Source: Nitrososphaerales archaeon TH5894
GTDB taxonomy: Archaea; Thermoproteota; Nitrososphaeria; Nitrososphaerales; Nitrososphaeraceae
Direction of reading: 5' to 3'
Length of the DNA stretch: 12,501 nt
Assembly: GCA_014523485.1 (NCBI GenBank)
Contig: JAATVK010000108.1
Location: forward strand, 1-12,501
The position numbers and the translations under genes were made by a program. Below the pieces are notes generated by a model. That model saw only the letters and a program-made list of their open reading frames with translations. It made no database searches and had not been told where the DNA came from. Below are positions 6,599-12,501 of the stretch, piece after piece (positions within the stretch are counted from its first letter, which is position 1; every line of letters starts with the position of its first letter).

Positions 6599-6698
6599 AG
6601 CCCGGTGGAGGAAATATTATTTATTTTCCGCCGATTGTAGCGGCCAAGCATAAAGGCCTTTGGAGCCTTTGACCCCAGTTCGAATCTGGGCCGGGCTA
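6599..6698 (+). tRNA. tRNA-Gln (anticodon TTG) with a 27-nt noncanonical intron in the D-arm
   Basis: The spliced 73-nt molecule folds as a complete tRNA. Acceptor AGCCCGG (6599-6605) pairs with CCGGGCT (6691-6697), with discriminator A at 6698. The D-stem GTGT pairs with GCAT around the loop AGCGGCCAA. The anticodon stem AAGGC/GCCTT holds the loop CTTTGGA with anticodon TTG (Gln). The variable loop is TGAC, and the T-arm is CCCAG-TTCGAAT-CTGGG. The A1:U72 pair is the archaeal tRNA-Gln identity feature recognised by GatDE, implying glutaminylation through Glu-tRNA-Gln amidation. CCA is not encoded. The gene is contiguous except for an insertion after G10: only joining 6608 to 6636 restores the D-stem. 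The inserted 27 nt form a bulge-helix-bulge with the exons, so splicing by the archaeal tRNA endonuclease is expected. Confidence 0.93.
6609..6635 (+). other. tRNA intron (position 10/11) with bulge-helix-bulge
   Basis: The central 4-bp helix is CGGT (6603-6606, exon) with GCCG (6630-6633, intron), including one U.G pair. On the 5' side the 3-nt bulge is GG^A (6607-6609), then a 5-bp inner helix GGAAA (6610-6614) pairs with TTTCC (6625-6629) around a 10-nt AT loop. On the 3' side the bulge is AT^T (6634-6636). Both cuts fall between the second and third bulge nucleotides and yield exactly the mature D-stem. The outer exon helix is short (C6602-G6637 only), a relaxed form. Confidence 0.85.
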
Positions 6699-6704
6699 TA
6701 AAAT

Positions 6705-6718
6705 ATTTATTAATAAAT
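6705..6718. repeat. 14-nt perfect AT palindrome downstream of tRNA-Gln, between convergent units
   Basis: ATTTATTAATAAAT is self-complementary and starts 6 nt after the tRNA 3' end, with a T-rich stretch (TTTCTTATTTCC) following. It may form part of a terminator for the tRNA on the plus strand or argH on the minus strand. Function is inferred from position only. Confidence 0.35.
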
Positions 6719-6772
6719 TTCTTATTTCCTATTTATAGAAACAAATAACAACTAACGAGAAGATAAAAATTA

Positions 6773-8314
6773 TTAATGTTTGATTTTTTTTTTATTATCA
6801 AAAATAGTATTTAAAATAACCTCTTTCTCTAAGTTATCGAATGCTGCATCTAACAATTCTTTTCTTTGTGATATTACTTTACCATAAACTAATAGTGATT
6901 TTTCGATTGAATTTACCATGTCTTTTTGTTGCATTGGGTTTGGTGATCCATACGAGTTTCTGAGTAATAGTGATTTTTCAGGAGTTGTGTCCTTAATGAT
7001 ATACATTAATTCATCAACATCTATTTTAATTTTTGTGAACTTTAATATTTTATTTACATCCTCCTTAGCAATCTCGCTTAAGGAAATATTCTCATTTTTT
7101 ACAGCATGTTGTACTAATGCGCCCATTAATTTGTGTACTTTTCTAAATGGAATATTGTATTTAATTACAATCTGCTCGGCTATATCAAGAGATACGCCAT
7201 AGCTTTTGTTTGCTGAATTACAAGTATTTTTTTCGTTCACGATAAAAGTATCAATAACACCTTTCATTATAGATAAAGACTCTTTAACTATTGTTGTTGA
7301 TTTGGACAAAAGTGGTTTCAGGTCCTGTAAGTCTCTATGATAGCCAGATGGAAGATTCTTTATTAGAGAAAGTGAAGACATTAGCATTCCCATAACAATT
7401 GAAGTACGAGATCTAATTATCTCAAGGGGATCAGGATTTTTCTTTTGTGGCATAACACTGGATGTAGAGCTATATTTGTCTGATAGTTCAATATAATTAA
7501 ATTCAGAAGTAGACCATAAAATAAAATCTTCAGCAATTCTACTAAGCGTACTCATCATGATTGAAAGAAAAGACAAATATTCTATAAGTGAATCTCTTGA
7601 GCTAGTCGCATCGATAGAATTTTCCGATAAGCCTTTAAATCCTAAAAGGGAAGCCGTATAGTTTCTATCTATAGGTATTCCTGTTCCACCAATGGCACAG
7701 GATCCAAGTGGTGATAAATTATTTTTCTCAAATGAGGAACTTACTCTCTCAAGATCTCTTAAAAGAGTAAAAGAATATGATAAAAGATAATGAGAAACCG
7801 TTCCTATTTGCGCTTGTTGTAAATGGGTATATAGTGATATTATTGTATTTGTGTGTTCTTTGGATTTCCTAACAAGAGATTTAATAACATTAATAATTAA
7901 TTCACAAATATCTATTATATCATCTCTTAATTTCATTCTTATATCTAAAATGACTTGATCATTTCTTGATCGTCCTGTGTGCATTTTTCCTCCTATATCT
8001 AATCCAATATCTTGAATAACTATAGATTCGATTAGTTCATGTATATCCTCCGAAAGATATAGTTCATTTGAACGTATATTTTGTATCTTCCCCCTATTTT
8101 TTGAATCAAATTTTATTTTCCTTAACGATGAAAGAATTTGAGATAATTCATTAGACGTTAAAATTCCAATTTTGTGTAACATTAGACAATGAGCCTGAGT
8201 GCCTAAAATATCATAGCTAAGTATATTAGCATCTTCATTAAGAGAAGAAAGAAAATTTAATACATTTTTATCCAAATTTTCTTTTTGTCTCGAGCGATAC
8301 AAAATATCAATCAT
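6773..8314 (-). CDS. argH: Argininosuccinate lyase
   Basis: The product splits argininosuccinate into arginine and fumarate, the last step of arginine synthesis, in the cytosol as a tetramer. Numbering from the ATG at 8314 (513 aa), the fumarase/aspartase superfamily landmarks appear in order. They are the N-terminal MIDILYRSRQ and ILGTQAHCLML, then GGKMHTGRSRNDQ (108-120), YTHLQQAQ with the catalytic-region His (162-169), GSCAIGGTGIPIDR (204-217), and the signature SSVMPQKKNPD (285-295) with the active-site Ser loop. The frame is open 10 codons further, to an ATG at 8344. However, a strong TATA box (8331-8340) lies inside that extension and about 25 nt from 8314, so the shorter, leaderless start is preferred. 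The C-terminus ends in a lysine-rich tail. It stands alone, divergent from the MIP18 gene and convergent with tRNA-Gln. Confidence 0.93.
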   Translation of the reverse strand: MIDILYRSRQKENLDKNVLNFLSSLNEDANILSYDILGTQAHCLMLHKIGILTSNELSQILSSLRKIKFDSKNRGKIQNIRSNELYLSEDIHELIESIVIQDIGLDIGGKMHTGRSRNDQVILDIRMKLRDDIIDICELIINVIKSLVRKSKEHTNTIISLYTHLQQAQIGTVSHYLLSYSFTLLRDLERVSSSFEKNNLSPLGSCAIGGTGIPIDRNYTASLLGFKGLSENSIDATSSRDSLIEYLSFLSIMMSTLSRIAEDFILWSTSEFNYIELSDKYSSTSSVMPQKKNPDPLEIIRSRTSIVMGMLMSSLSLIKNLPSGYHRDLQDLKPLLSKSTTIVKESLSIMKGVIDTFIVNEKNTCNSANKSYGVSLDIAEQIVIKYNIPFRKVHKLMGALVQHAVKNENISLSEIAKEDVNKILKFTKIKIDVDELMYIIKDTTPEKSLLLRNSYGSPNPMQQKDMVNSIEKSLLVYGKVISQRKELLDAAFDNLEKEVILNTIFDNKKKIKH

Positions 8315-8330
8315 ACTAAATTGAAAAAGA

Positions 8331-8340
8331 TATAATATAT
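8331..8340 (-). promoter_or_regulatory. TATA box of argH
   Basis: On the minus strand this reads ATATATTATA, centred about 22 nt before the A of the preferred ATG at 8314. Transcription would begin at or next to that codon, giving a leaderless mRNA and arguing against the upstream ATG at 8344. Confidence 0.5.
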
Positions 8341-8409
8341 TCATTTATTCTTCTGGTATAACCTTACAATGGATTATGACAAATAATAAGAAGGAAATTC
8401 AATAAATAG

Positions 8410-8419
8410 TTAAATATGG
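8410..8419 (+). promoter_or_regulatory. TATA-box candidate for the MIP18-family gene
   Basis: TTAAATATGG is centred about 25 nt upstream of the ATG at 8439, consistent with a leaderless transcript. The TTTATATA immediately before the ATG is too close to act as its TATA box. Confidence 0.4.
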
Positions 8420-8438
8420 TTTTTGACTACTTTATATA

Positions 8439-8789
8439 ATGTCTCAAGATATACAACAAACCCGTAGGCAAATTTTTGATGAATTATCAAAAATTGTAGA
8501 TCCTGAAATAGGGGTATCCATTATGGAATTAGAATTGATTGATAAAGTAGATATTGAAGAAAAAGATGTAAATGTTGATTTACATTTAACAAGTCCATTT
8601 TGTCCTGCGGTTTTTGGTTTTAAAATTGCTCAAGATGTTAGAGATAATATTTATAAAATAGAAGGAGTCGAAAACGTAAAAATTAATGTGAGCAATCATT
8701 TTATGGCTGAAGCTATAAATAAGCAGGTAAATGAAAGCAAACCTCCTTCTAAGGAGGAAGAAAATCACGAAAACAAACAACAAAAGTAA
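8439..8789 (+). CDS. MIP18/DUF59-family iron-sulfur cluster assembly protein (PaaD/SufT-like)
   Basis: The 116-residue protein has the MIP18 domain at residues 8-92. It starts with the helix RRQIFDELSKIVDPEIGVSIMELELIDKVDI, continues with the strand VNVDLHLTSPFCPAVFGFKIAQDVRDNI carrying the conserved Cys of the (T)-x-x-x-CP loop, and ends with VENVKINVSNHF. The family takes part in maturation of Fe-S proteins and is also found fused to or beside ApbC/Mrp-type scaffolds. The C-terminal 25 residues are a charged, probably disordered tail (KPPSKEEENHENKQQK). The gene is monocistronic, divergent from argH and convergent with sdhB. Its closeness to the Fe-S-rich SdhB is suggestive, but they are on opposite strands. 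A phenylacetate-pathway PaaD role is unlikely because no paa genes are nearby. Confidence 0.85.
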   Translation: MSQDIQQTRRQIFDELSKIVDPEIGVSIMELELIDKVDIEEKDVNVDLHLTSPFCPAVFGFKIAQDVRDNIYKIEGVENVKINVSNHFMAEAINKQVNESKPPSKEEENHENKQQK

Positions 8790-8824
8790 ATTTCGTGTTT
8801 ATTAATAGTCAGGTACTACCTTAA

Positions 8825-8861
8825 TATTTTTATTATAACTATTTTTATCCTATATTTTTAT
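8825..8861 (+). terminator. Three U-rich repeats TATTTTTAT after the MIP18-family gene
   Basis: The nonamer TATTTTTAT occurs three times, at 8825-8833, 8840-8848 and 8853-8861, starting 35 nt after the stop codon. Consecutive U tracts are the usual archaeal terminator. The rest of the 215-nt convergent gap (8862-9004) shows no gene, tRNA or clear repeat. Confidence 0.5.
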
Positions 8862-9004
8862 CTACTCTAGGAAAATCTGCAAATGCAATTAACAGATTAA
8901 AAAACTAAGACTAATAATAATCATAATCATCGTGGTCGTTTGAAAGGAGTAAAAAATTATAAAATAATTATACTTCTAGTTATTTTAGATTCTCGATTAT
9001 AGAA

Positions 9005-9910
9005 TTATTCCTTTAAGTCTTCTTTTTCTATTTGTTCTTCTCCGTCTTCTTCTCTGTAAGTATTAGTAGATCTATCTTGAAGTTGTGCAATTTTTTTTTC
9101 ACTCTTAGAAATTCCTAATAGATGACTGCGTAGAAGCTGAATACCTAATGCTGGATCTACGCCTTTCGGACAAACATTGCTGCATGAACCTGCAAAATGA
9201 CATCTCCATATCCCATGATTGGTATCAATTATTTTAAGTCGATTTGACTTGTCTGAGTCTCGAGAATCGGCAAAATATCTGTAGGCTTGTGATAATGCTT
9301 GAGGCCCAGGGAATTTGACATCAGTGGCAACAGTAGGACATGCAGAATAACATAGACCACATTTTATACAGTATGAAAATTGAAGGAATTTATCAAGATC
9401 TTGTGGGCTCTGCTTATATTCTGTAAGTTCATTGGTATTTGGTATGTCCGCTTTTTTATTTTGCATAAATGGCATGACACTTCGATGATGATTAAAGAAC
9501 TGAGAAAAATCCGTAACTAGATCTCGAATATAGGGAAAGTTAGGAAGAGGTTCACACGTAATTGTGTTTGTATCCAGATCAGAAATCTTGGTATAACACG
9601 CTAGTCTTGGAATACCGTTTATTTTCATTCCACAAGATCCACAGGAAGCCATTCGACAGGAATAACGAATCCCAATACTACTATCCTGATAACTTTTGGC
9701 ATCTAATAGGGCATCTAATACAGTAGTCCATCTCTTTACTGGTACTTGAAATTCATCAAAATGAGGAATATCATTAGGATTCTGTACTGCATTAACCCTG
9801 AAAACTCGGAGTTTCACTGAGCCTTTATTGCTGGTAGATGTATTATTTGATACTTCTAAAGGTAATTCATTCTTTATTTCTTTTCTTTTATCTTTTCTAA
9901 ATATATTCAT
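9005..9910 (-). CDS. sdhB: Succinate dehydrogenase iron-sulfur subunit
   Basis: This is the electron-transfer subunit of complex II, carrying electrons from the flavin of SdhA to quinone at the membrane face. All three cluster sites are visible in the 301 residues. The [2Fe-2S] ferredoxin domain has Cys85, Cys90, Cys93 and Cys105 (SCRMASCGSCG...LAC). CIKCGLCYSACP gives Cys181, 184 and 187, which with Cys247 hold the [4Fe-4S] cluster. Cys191 with Cys237 and Cys243 (CHFAGSCSNVCPKG) hold the [3Fe-4S] cluster. The first 30 residues and the last 25 (glutamate-rich) are extra and probably flexible; most SdhB proteins are about 230-260 aa. It is the last gene of the operon, 23 nt after sdhD, with a GGGTGATC Shine-Dalgarno-like stretch ahead of its ATG. 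Confidence 0.96.
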   Translation of the reverse strand: MNIFRKDKRKEIKNELPLEVSNNTSTSNKGSVKLRVFRVNAVQNPNDIPHFDEFQVPVKRWTTVLDALLDAKSYQDSSIGIRYSCRMASCGSCGMKINGIPRLACYTKISDLDTNTITCEPLPNFPYIRDLVTDFSQFFNHHRSVMPFMQNKKADIPNTNELTEYKQSPQDLDKFLQFSYCIKCGLCYSACPTVATDVKFPGPQALSQAYRYFADSRDSDKSNRLKIIDTNHGIWRCHFAGSCSNVCPKGVDPALGIQLLRSHLLGISKSEKKIAQLQDRSTNTYREEDGEEQIEKEDLKE

Positions 9911-9933
9911 ATTATAAGATCACCCATACATAA

Positions 9934-10362
9934 TTAACCCAAAGATAATCCATTAGCGATGATTATCGTTCGGGTCCCATATGCAATTATTCCAATCATT
10001 GCTATTATCACTAATATATTCACTCCTCTTTCCCAAATTTGAGTTTGTCTTATTTCTAATAGAATTACTCTAAGACCATTAAAGCCATGGATGGCTATTA
10101 GTACCAAAATAGATTCTAGCAGTAGGGCATAAAAAACATTTTTATAATTTAATATAACATTTTCGAATTCAAGTGACATATTAAATGGCATAATTAACCT
10201 CATCAAAATGTGAATAGCAACTACAAATAATGCGGCTACACCAGTAATGTAGTGTATTTTCATTATTTGGCTTTCTCGTAAAAGAGTAATATTTGAAATC
10301 CATTTTGTAGTTTTTTTATTTTTACTATTTTTGATATTATCTGATGTCATTTGAATCTTCAA
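9934..10362 (-). CDS. sdhD: Succinate dehydrogenase membrane anchor subunit (SdhD-like)
   Basis: The 142-residue protein has a polar N-terminus of about 35 residues and then three membrane segments (about 36-58, 76-101 and 112-135). This is the plan of the SdhC/SdhD anchors. His51 in the first segment (VVAIHILMRLI) and His92 in the second (LIAIHGFNGLRVILLE) are candidate haem or quinone-site ligands; the H-x-x-x-G-L-R pattern in particular resembles the anchor haem-ligand motif. It would hold SdhA/SdhB at the membrane and form part of the ubiquinone- or menaquinone-type site. The ATG overlaps the sdhC stop as ATGA, indicating translational coupling; Met5 is a possible alternative start. The call rests on topology and position between sdhC and sdhB, since these subunits are poorly conserved. 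Confidence 0.82.
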   Translation of the reverse strand: MKIQMTSDNIKNSKNKKTTKWISNITLLRESQIMKIHYITGVAALFVVAIHILMRLIMPFNMSLEFENVILNYKNVFYALLLESILVLIAIHGFNGLRVILLEIRQTQIWERGVNILVIIAMIGIIAYGTRTIIIANGLSLG

Positions 10363-10832
10363 TCTCCCCCACTAAAAAGCACATTTGCCCCATATAACAT
10401 CGCAACAGCAGCTAGGATAAACGCAATCCACAATCCTGAACGTTGCTTATTGTTAAGAGATGTAGGATCATATGGGTAATCAGGCCTCCCAGGTTTTCCT
10501 AGACCTTGGCCAGACTCAGTAAAGATTAATCGTATTCCGTTTACTGTATGAAAGGTACTTGCTCCTATTACAAGAATTAAAAATAAATGGCCTCCTATAG
10601 TTTGTGTCATCTCTAACATTGCAGCCCATGCATCTGGACCACTCACCAATGAGCTAGTCTCATAAACATGACCAATAAAATATACTAGGAGAAAGATTCC
10701 TGTTAATCTTTGAAACCAATAAGAAACTCTTTCCCACCCATATCTTAGTGGATTAAGCCATCCTCTTAATCCTTCTCTATTGATTCTATTATTATTATCA
10801 ATCCGTTTTGCTGGTGATGTAGCAGAAGTCAT
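10359..10832 (-). CDS. sdhC: Succinate dehydrogenase cytochrome b subunit (SdhC-like)
   Basis: The preferred product is 157 residues starting at the ATG at 10832, one base after the sdhA stop. It has GWERVSYWFQRLTGIFLLVYFIGHVYE (32-58), matching the S-x-x-x-R-x-(S/T)-G opening of SdhC, although the usual His before Arg is Gln. The second segment is about 80-104, with STFHTVNGIRLIF (92-104) containing the H-x-x-x-G-I-R haem-ligand motif (His95), and a third lies at about 132-153. It anchors complex II in the membrane and likely binds haem b and quinone. An in-frame ATG at 10859 would add nine residues overlapping sdhA. The shorter start is favoured by GGAGAGG (10843-10849), a good Shine-Dalgarno sequence 10 nt upstream of it. 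The stop overlaps the sdhD start. Confidence 0.9.
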   Translation of the reverse strand: MTSATSPAKRIDNNNRINREGLRGWLNPLRYGWERVSYWFQRLTGIFLLVYFIGHVYETSSLVSGPDAWAAMLEMTQTIGGHLFLILVIGASTFHTVNGIRLIFTESGQGLGKPGRPDYPYDPTSLNNKQRSGLWIAFILAAVAMLYGANVLFSGGD

Positions 10833-10833
10833 A

Positions 10834-12501
10834 TCAATATTTCCTCTCCACAGGAACATATCTTGTAAAAGTTACTGGATGCCATACTAATTTTGGTTCA
10901 TCTTCAGAATTATAATAGGCTAATGTATGCTTTAAATAATTTATATCATCTCTATTCGTATAGTCTACTCTAGCATGTGCTCCTCTAGACTCTTTTCTAT
11001 TTATTGCACCCATCAAGACTACCTCTGCTGTCCTCAGCATCGCATCAATCTCCATCACATTAGTAAAATTAGTATTATATTCCTTTGATTTATCTTCAAC
11101 ATGCTTCCACGTTAATGCTTTCAATTCCCTTATTGTTTTTAATCCAGAAACTAGACTTTCTTCACTTCGAAAAACATATGCCTTGTCATCCATAGTGTCA
11201 GTTAATTTCTTTCTTACTTCGTATGGATTAACTTCACCCCTTCCTCTAAAAATTCCATCATAAATTCTTTTTTCCTCGGCTTGAACTTGATTGTCTGATA
11301 TATCGATTGTAGAATCTTTTCTATCTAATGCAAATTGTGCTGCTTGTTCTCCTGTGATTCTTCCCCACACAATACATTCCGATGTTGAATTTGCCCCTAG
11401 TCTATTTGCCCCATGTGTGCTATTACATGCTGCCTCACCTGCAGCCCATAAACCTCCCAATTCAGTTTTTCCATCAAAATCAGTATGAATGCCTCCCATC
11501 ATATAATGACAAACAGGCCTAATTTCAATAGGAGCTTCAATTACATCAATACCTGAAAATTTTATTCCAATTTCTCGGATTCCAGCTAACCGTTCTTTAA
11601 TCTTTTCATCTCCCAAATGCGTTAAATCTAATTTTAAACAATCAACACCTGATTCGTGTTTGAAGCCTTTTCCTAGTTGAATTTCTCTAATCATCGATCG
11701 GGAGACAACATCTCTAGGAGCGAGCTCTAGTTTTTCTGGAGCATATTTTTTCATAAAACGCTCATTCTGGTTATTAATGAGATAGCCACCTTCTCCTCTT
11801 GCTCCTTCCGTTAGTAATATTCCTGATGGTAAAATACCAGTCGGATGAAATTGAACAAATTCCATATCTTTCATTGCTAACCCAGCACGGTATGCCATAT
11901 CAATACCGTCTGGCGTGGAGGAATAAGCATAAGTAGAAAAGCTGTAAATTCTTCCTGCGCCTCCAGTACATATAATGCCAGCTGGAGACTTTATTTTGAC
12001 AAAATTTCCGTTTTTCATTTCGATTGCTGTTAATCCACGGAATAAATTATTCTCCTTAAGTATACTAGTACAATACCATTCATTGTAGAAATTAATATTA
12101 TCATACTTTTGACATGTATCGTATAAGGTTTGCATTTCATAAAAACCTACTTTATCCTGGGCATAGGTGGCGCGGGGGAATGAATAACCGCCAAATTTTC
12201 TTTGTCCAATACGTCCATCTTCCCTTCGGGACCAAGGCATACCCCAATGATCTAGTTGATAAACTTCATGAGGTATTGTTTTAACTAGTCTTTCAGCTAC
12301 ATCCTGATCGGCTAAAAAATCACTGCCTTTAATTGTATCATATATGTGAGATTCGATATTATCTCCTTCGTCTTCAAATAAAACTGCTGCAGTACCTCCT
12401 TCAGCAGATACGGAATGAGATCGCATTACTTGAACTTTGGAGAAAACTCCTATGCTAATATTATCTTTCCCATATGCTGCTGCAGCAATTGCAGCTCTCA
12501 A
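10834..12501 (-). CDS. sdhA: Succinate dehydrogenase flavoprotein subunit, N-terminus outside window
   Basis: The visible 555 codons run from the right edge to TGA at 10834-10836. The protein oxidises succinate to fumarate and passes electrons through covalent FAD to SdhB. Counting from the first complete codon at the edge, RSHSVSAEGGTAAV (27-40) contains the His that carries FAD covalently. HPTG (219-222), TEGARGEGG with catalytic Arg235 (231-239), HYMMGGI (332-338) and HGANRLGANS (363-372) follow, all intact. Only the first part of the FAD-binding domain (GxGxxG and a few residues) is missing beyond the edge. The residue at 12499-12501 is a TTG leucine, not a start. It is the first gene of the visible sdhA-C-D-B operon; its promoter is outside the window. 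Fumarate reductase is a formal alternative, but the gene set fits an aerobic complex II. Confidence 0.96.
   Translation of the reverse strand: MRAAIAAAAYGKDNISIGVFSKVQVMRSHSVSAEGGTAAVLFEDEGDNIESHIYDTIKGSDFLADQDVAERLVKTIPHEVYQLDHWGMPWSRREDGRIGQRKFGGYSFPRATYAQDKVGFYEMQTLYDTCQKYDNINFYNEWYCTSILKENNLFRGLTAIEMKNGNFVKIKSPAGIICTGGAGRIYSFSTYAYSSTPDGIDMAYRAGLAMKDMEFVQFHPTGILPSGILLTEGARGEGGYLINNQNERFMKKYAPEKLELAPRDVVSRSMIREIQLGKGFKHESGVDCLKLDLTHLGDEKIKERLAGIREIGIKFSGIDVIEAPIEIRPVCHYMMGGIHTDFDGKTELGGLWAAGEAACNSTHGANRLGANSTSECIVWGRITGEQAAQFALDRKDSTIDISDNQVQAEEKRIYDGIFRGRGEVNPYEVRKKLTDTMDDKAYVFRSEESLVSGLKTIRELKALTWKHVEDKSKEYNTNFTNVMEIDAMLRTAEVVLMGAINRKESRGAHARVDYTNRDDINYLKHTLAYYNSEDEPKLVWHPVTFTRYVPVERKY
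10843..10849 (-). promoter_or_regulatory. Ribosome binding site deciding the sdhC start
   Basis: On the minus strand GGAGAGG lies inside the last codons of sdhA with a 10-nt spacer to the ATG at 10832. It is too far downstream to serve the alternative ATG at 10859. This fits internal operon genes using Shine-Dalgarno pairing while first genes appear leaderless. Confidence 0.55.

Noticed and set aside
6592..6698. tRNA starting at the upstream GCCCGGA copy
   Set aside because: That register gives a poorer acceptor stem than AGCCCGG/CCGGGCT, and positions 8-9 and the D-arm would not fit.
6918..7202. 94-codon plus-strand frame
   Set aside because: Antisense to argH, which has full family motifs in that region.
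8315..8344. Ten-residue N-terminal extension of ArgH
   Set aside because: The family starts at the (M)DILYRSR segment and the TATA box sits inside the extension.
8586..8783. 65-codon minus-strand frame with hydrophobic stretches
   Set aside because: Antisense to the MIP18-family gene; hydrophobicity comes from reading A-rich codons backwards.
8862..9004. Possible small gene or RNA in the gap between the MIP18 gene and sdhB
   Set aside because: Only frames of about a dozen codons and a 5-bp hairpin overlapping the sdhB stop; nothing supportable.
11291..11488. 65-codon plus-strand frame
   Set aside because: Antisense to the conserved C-terminal part of the SdhA FAD domain.

Overview
The window looks like a chromosome segment of an AT-rich archaeon, most likely an ammonia-oxidising lineage of Nitrososphaerota (Thaumarchaeota). 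The reasons are: an Alba-type chromatin protein tail at the left edge; promoter-like TATA boxes placed about 25-30 nt upstream of start codons, implying leaderless mRNAs; a tRNA-Gln with the archaeal A1:U72 pair, no encoded CCA and a bulge-helix-bulge intron; and conserved archaeal families (DUF354, MIP18/DUF59, Trm112-like). The genus cannot be decided from the sequence alone.

Layout. 1-150: 3' end of an Alba gene, with a stem-loop/T-rich end. 289-915: HIGH-superfamily nucleotidyltransferase-like protein. 967-3984: a tightly packed plus-strand group of four genes: class IV (branched-chain type) aminotransferase, Gfo/Idh/MocA dehydrogenase (overlapping by 7 nt), a small Trm112-like zinc-site protein and a left-handed beta-helix acyltransferase. 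Convergent to it, 4122-5267 encodes a protein with the fold of UDP-sugar dehydrogenases but without their catalytic residues. Divergent from that is a DUF354 GT-B-like protein with a TTG start (5444-6559). Then follow an intron-containing tRNA-Gln(TTG) (6599-6698), argH on the minus strand, a MIP18-family Fe-S assembly protein on the plus strand, and a minus-strand succinate dehydrogenase operon in the order sdhA-sdhC-sdhD-sdhB, with sdhA cut by the right edge.

How the genes may work together. The dehydrogenase, acyltransferase, degenerate UDP-sugar-dehydrogenase-like protein and DUF354 protein suggest surface-polysaccharide or glycan (nucleotide-sugar) metabolism. The aminotransferase sits where a sugar aminotransferase would be expected but has the hallmarks of IlvE. 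argH makes arginine. The sdh genes build complex II, and the neighbouring MIP18 protein belongs to a family that helps assemble Fe-S proteins; a link between the two is inference.

The most striking points are the 27-nt noncanonical intron in the D-arm of tRNA-Gln, which folds into a good bulge-helix-bulge, and the apparently inactive UDP-sugar dehydrogenase homologue. No CRISPR array, insertion sequence, integrase or rRNA was seen.
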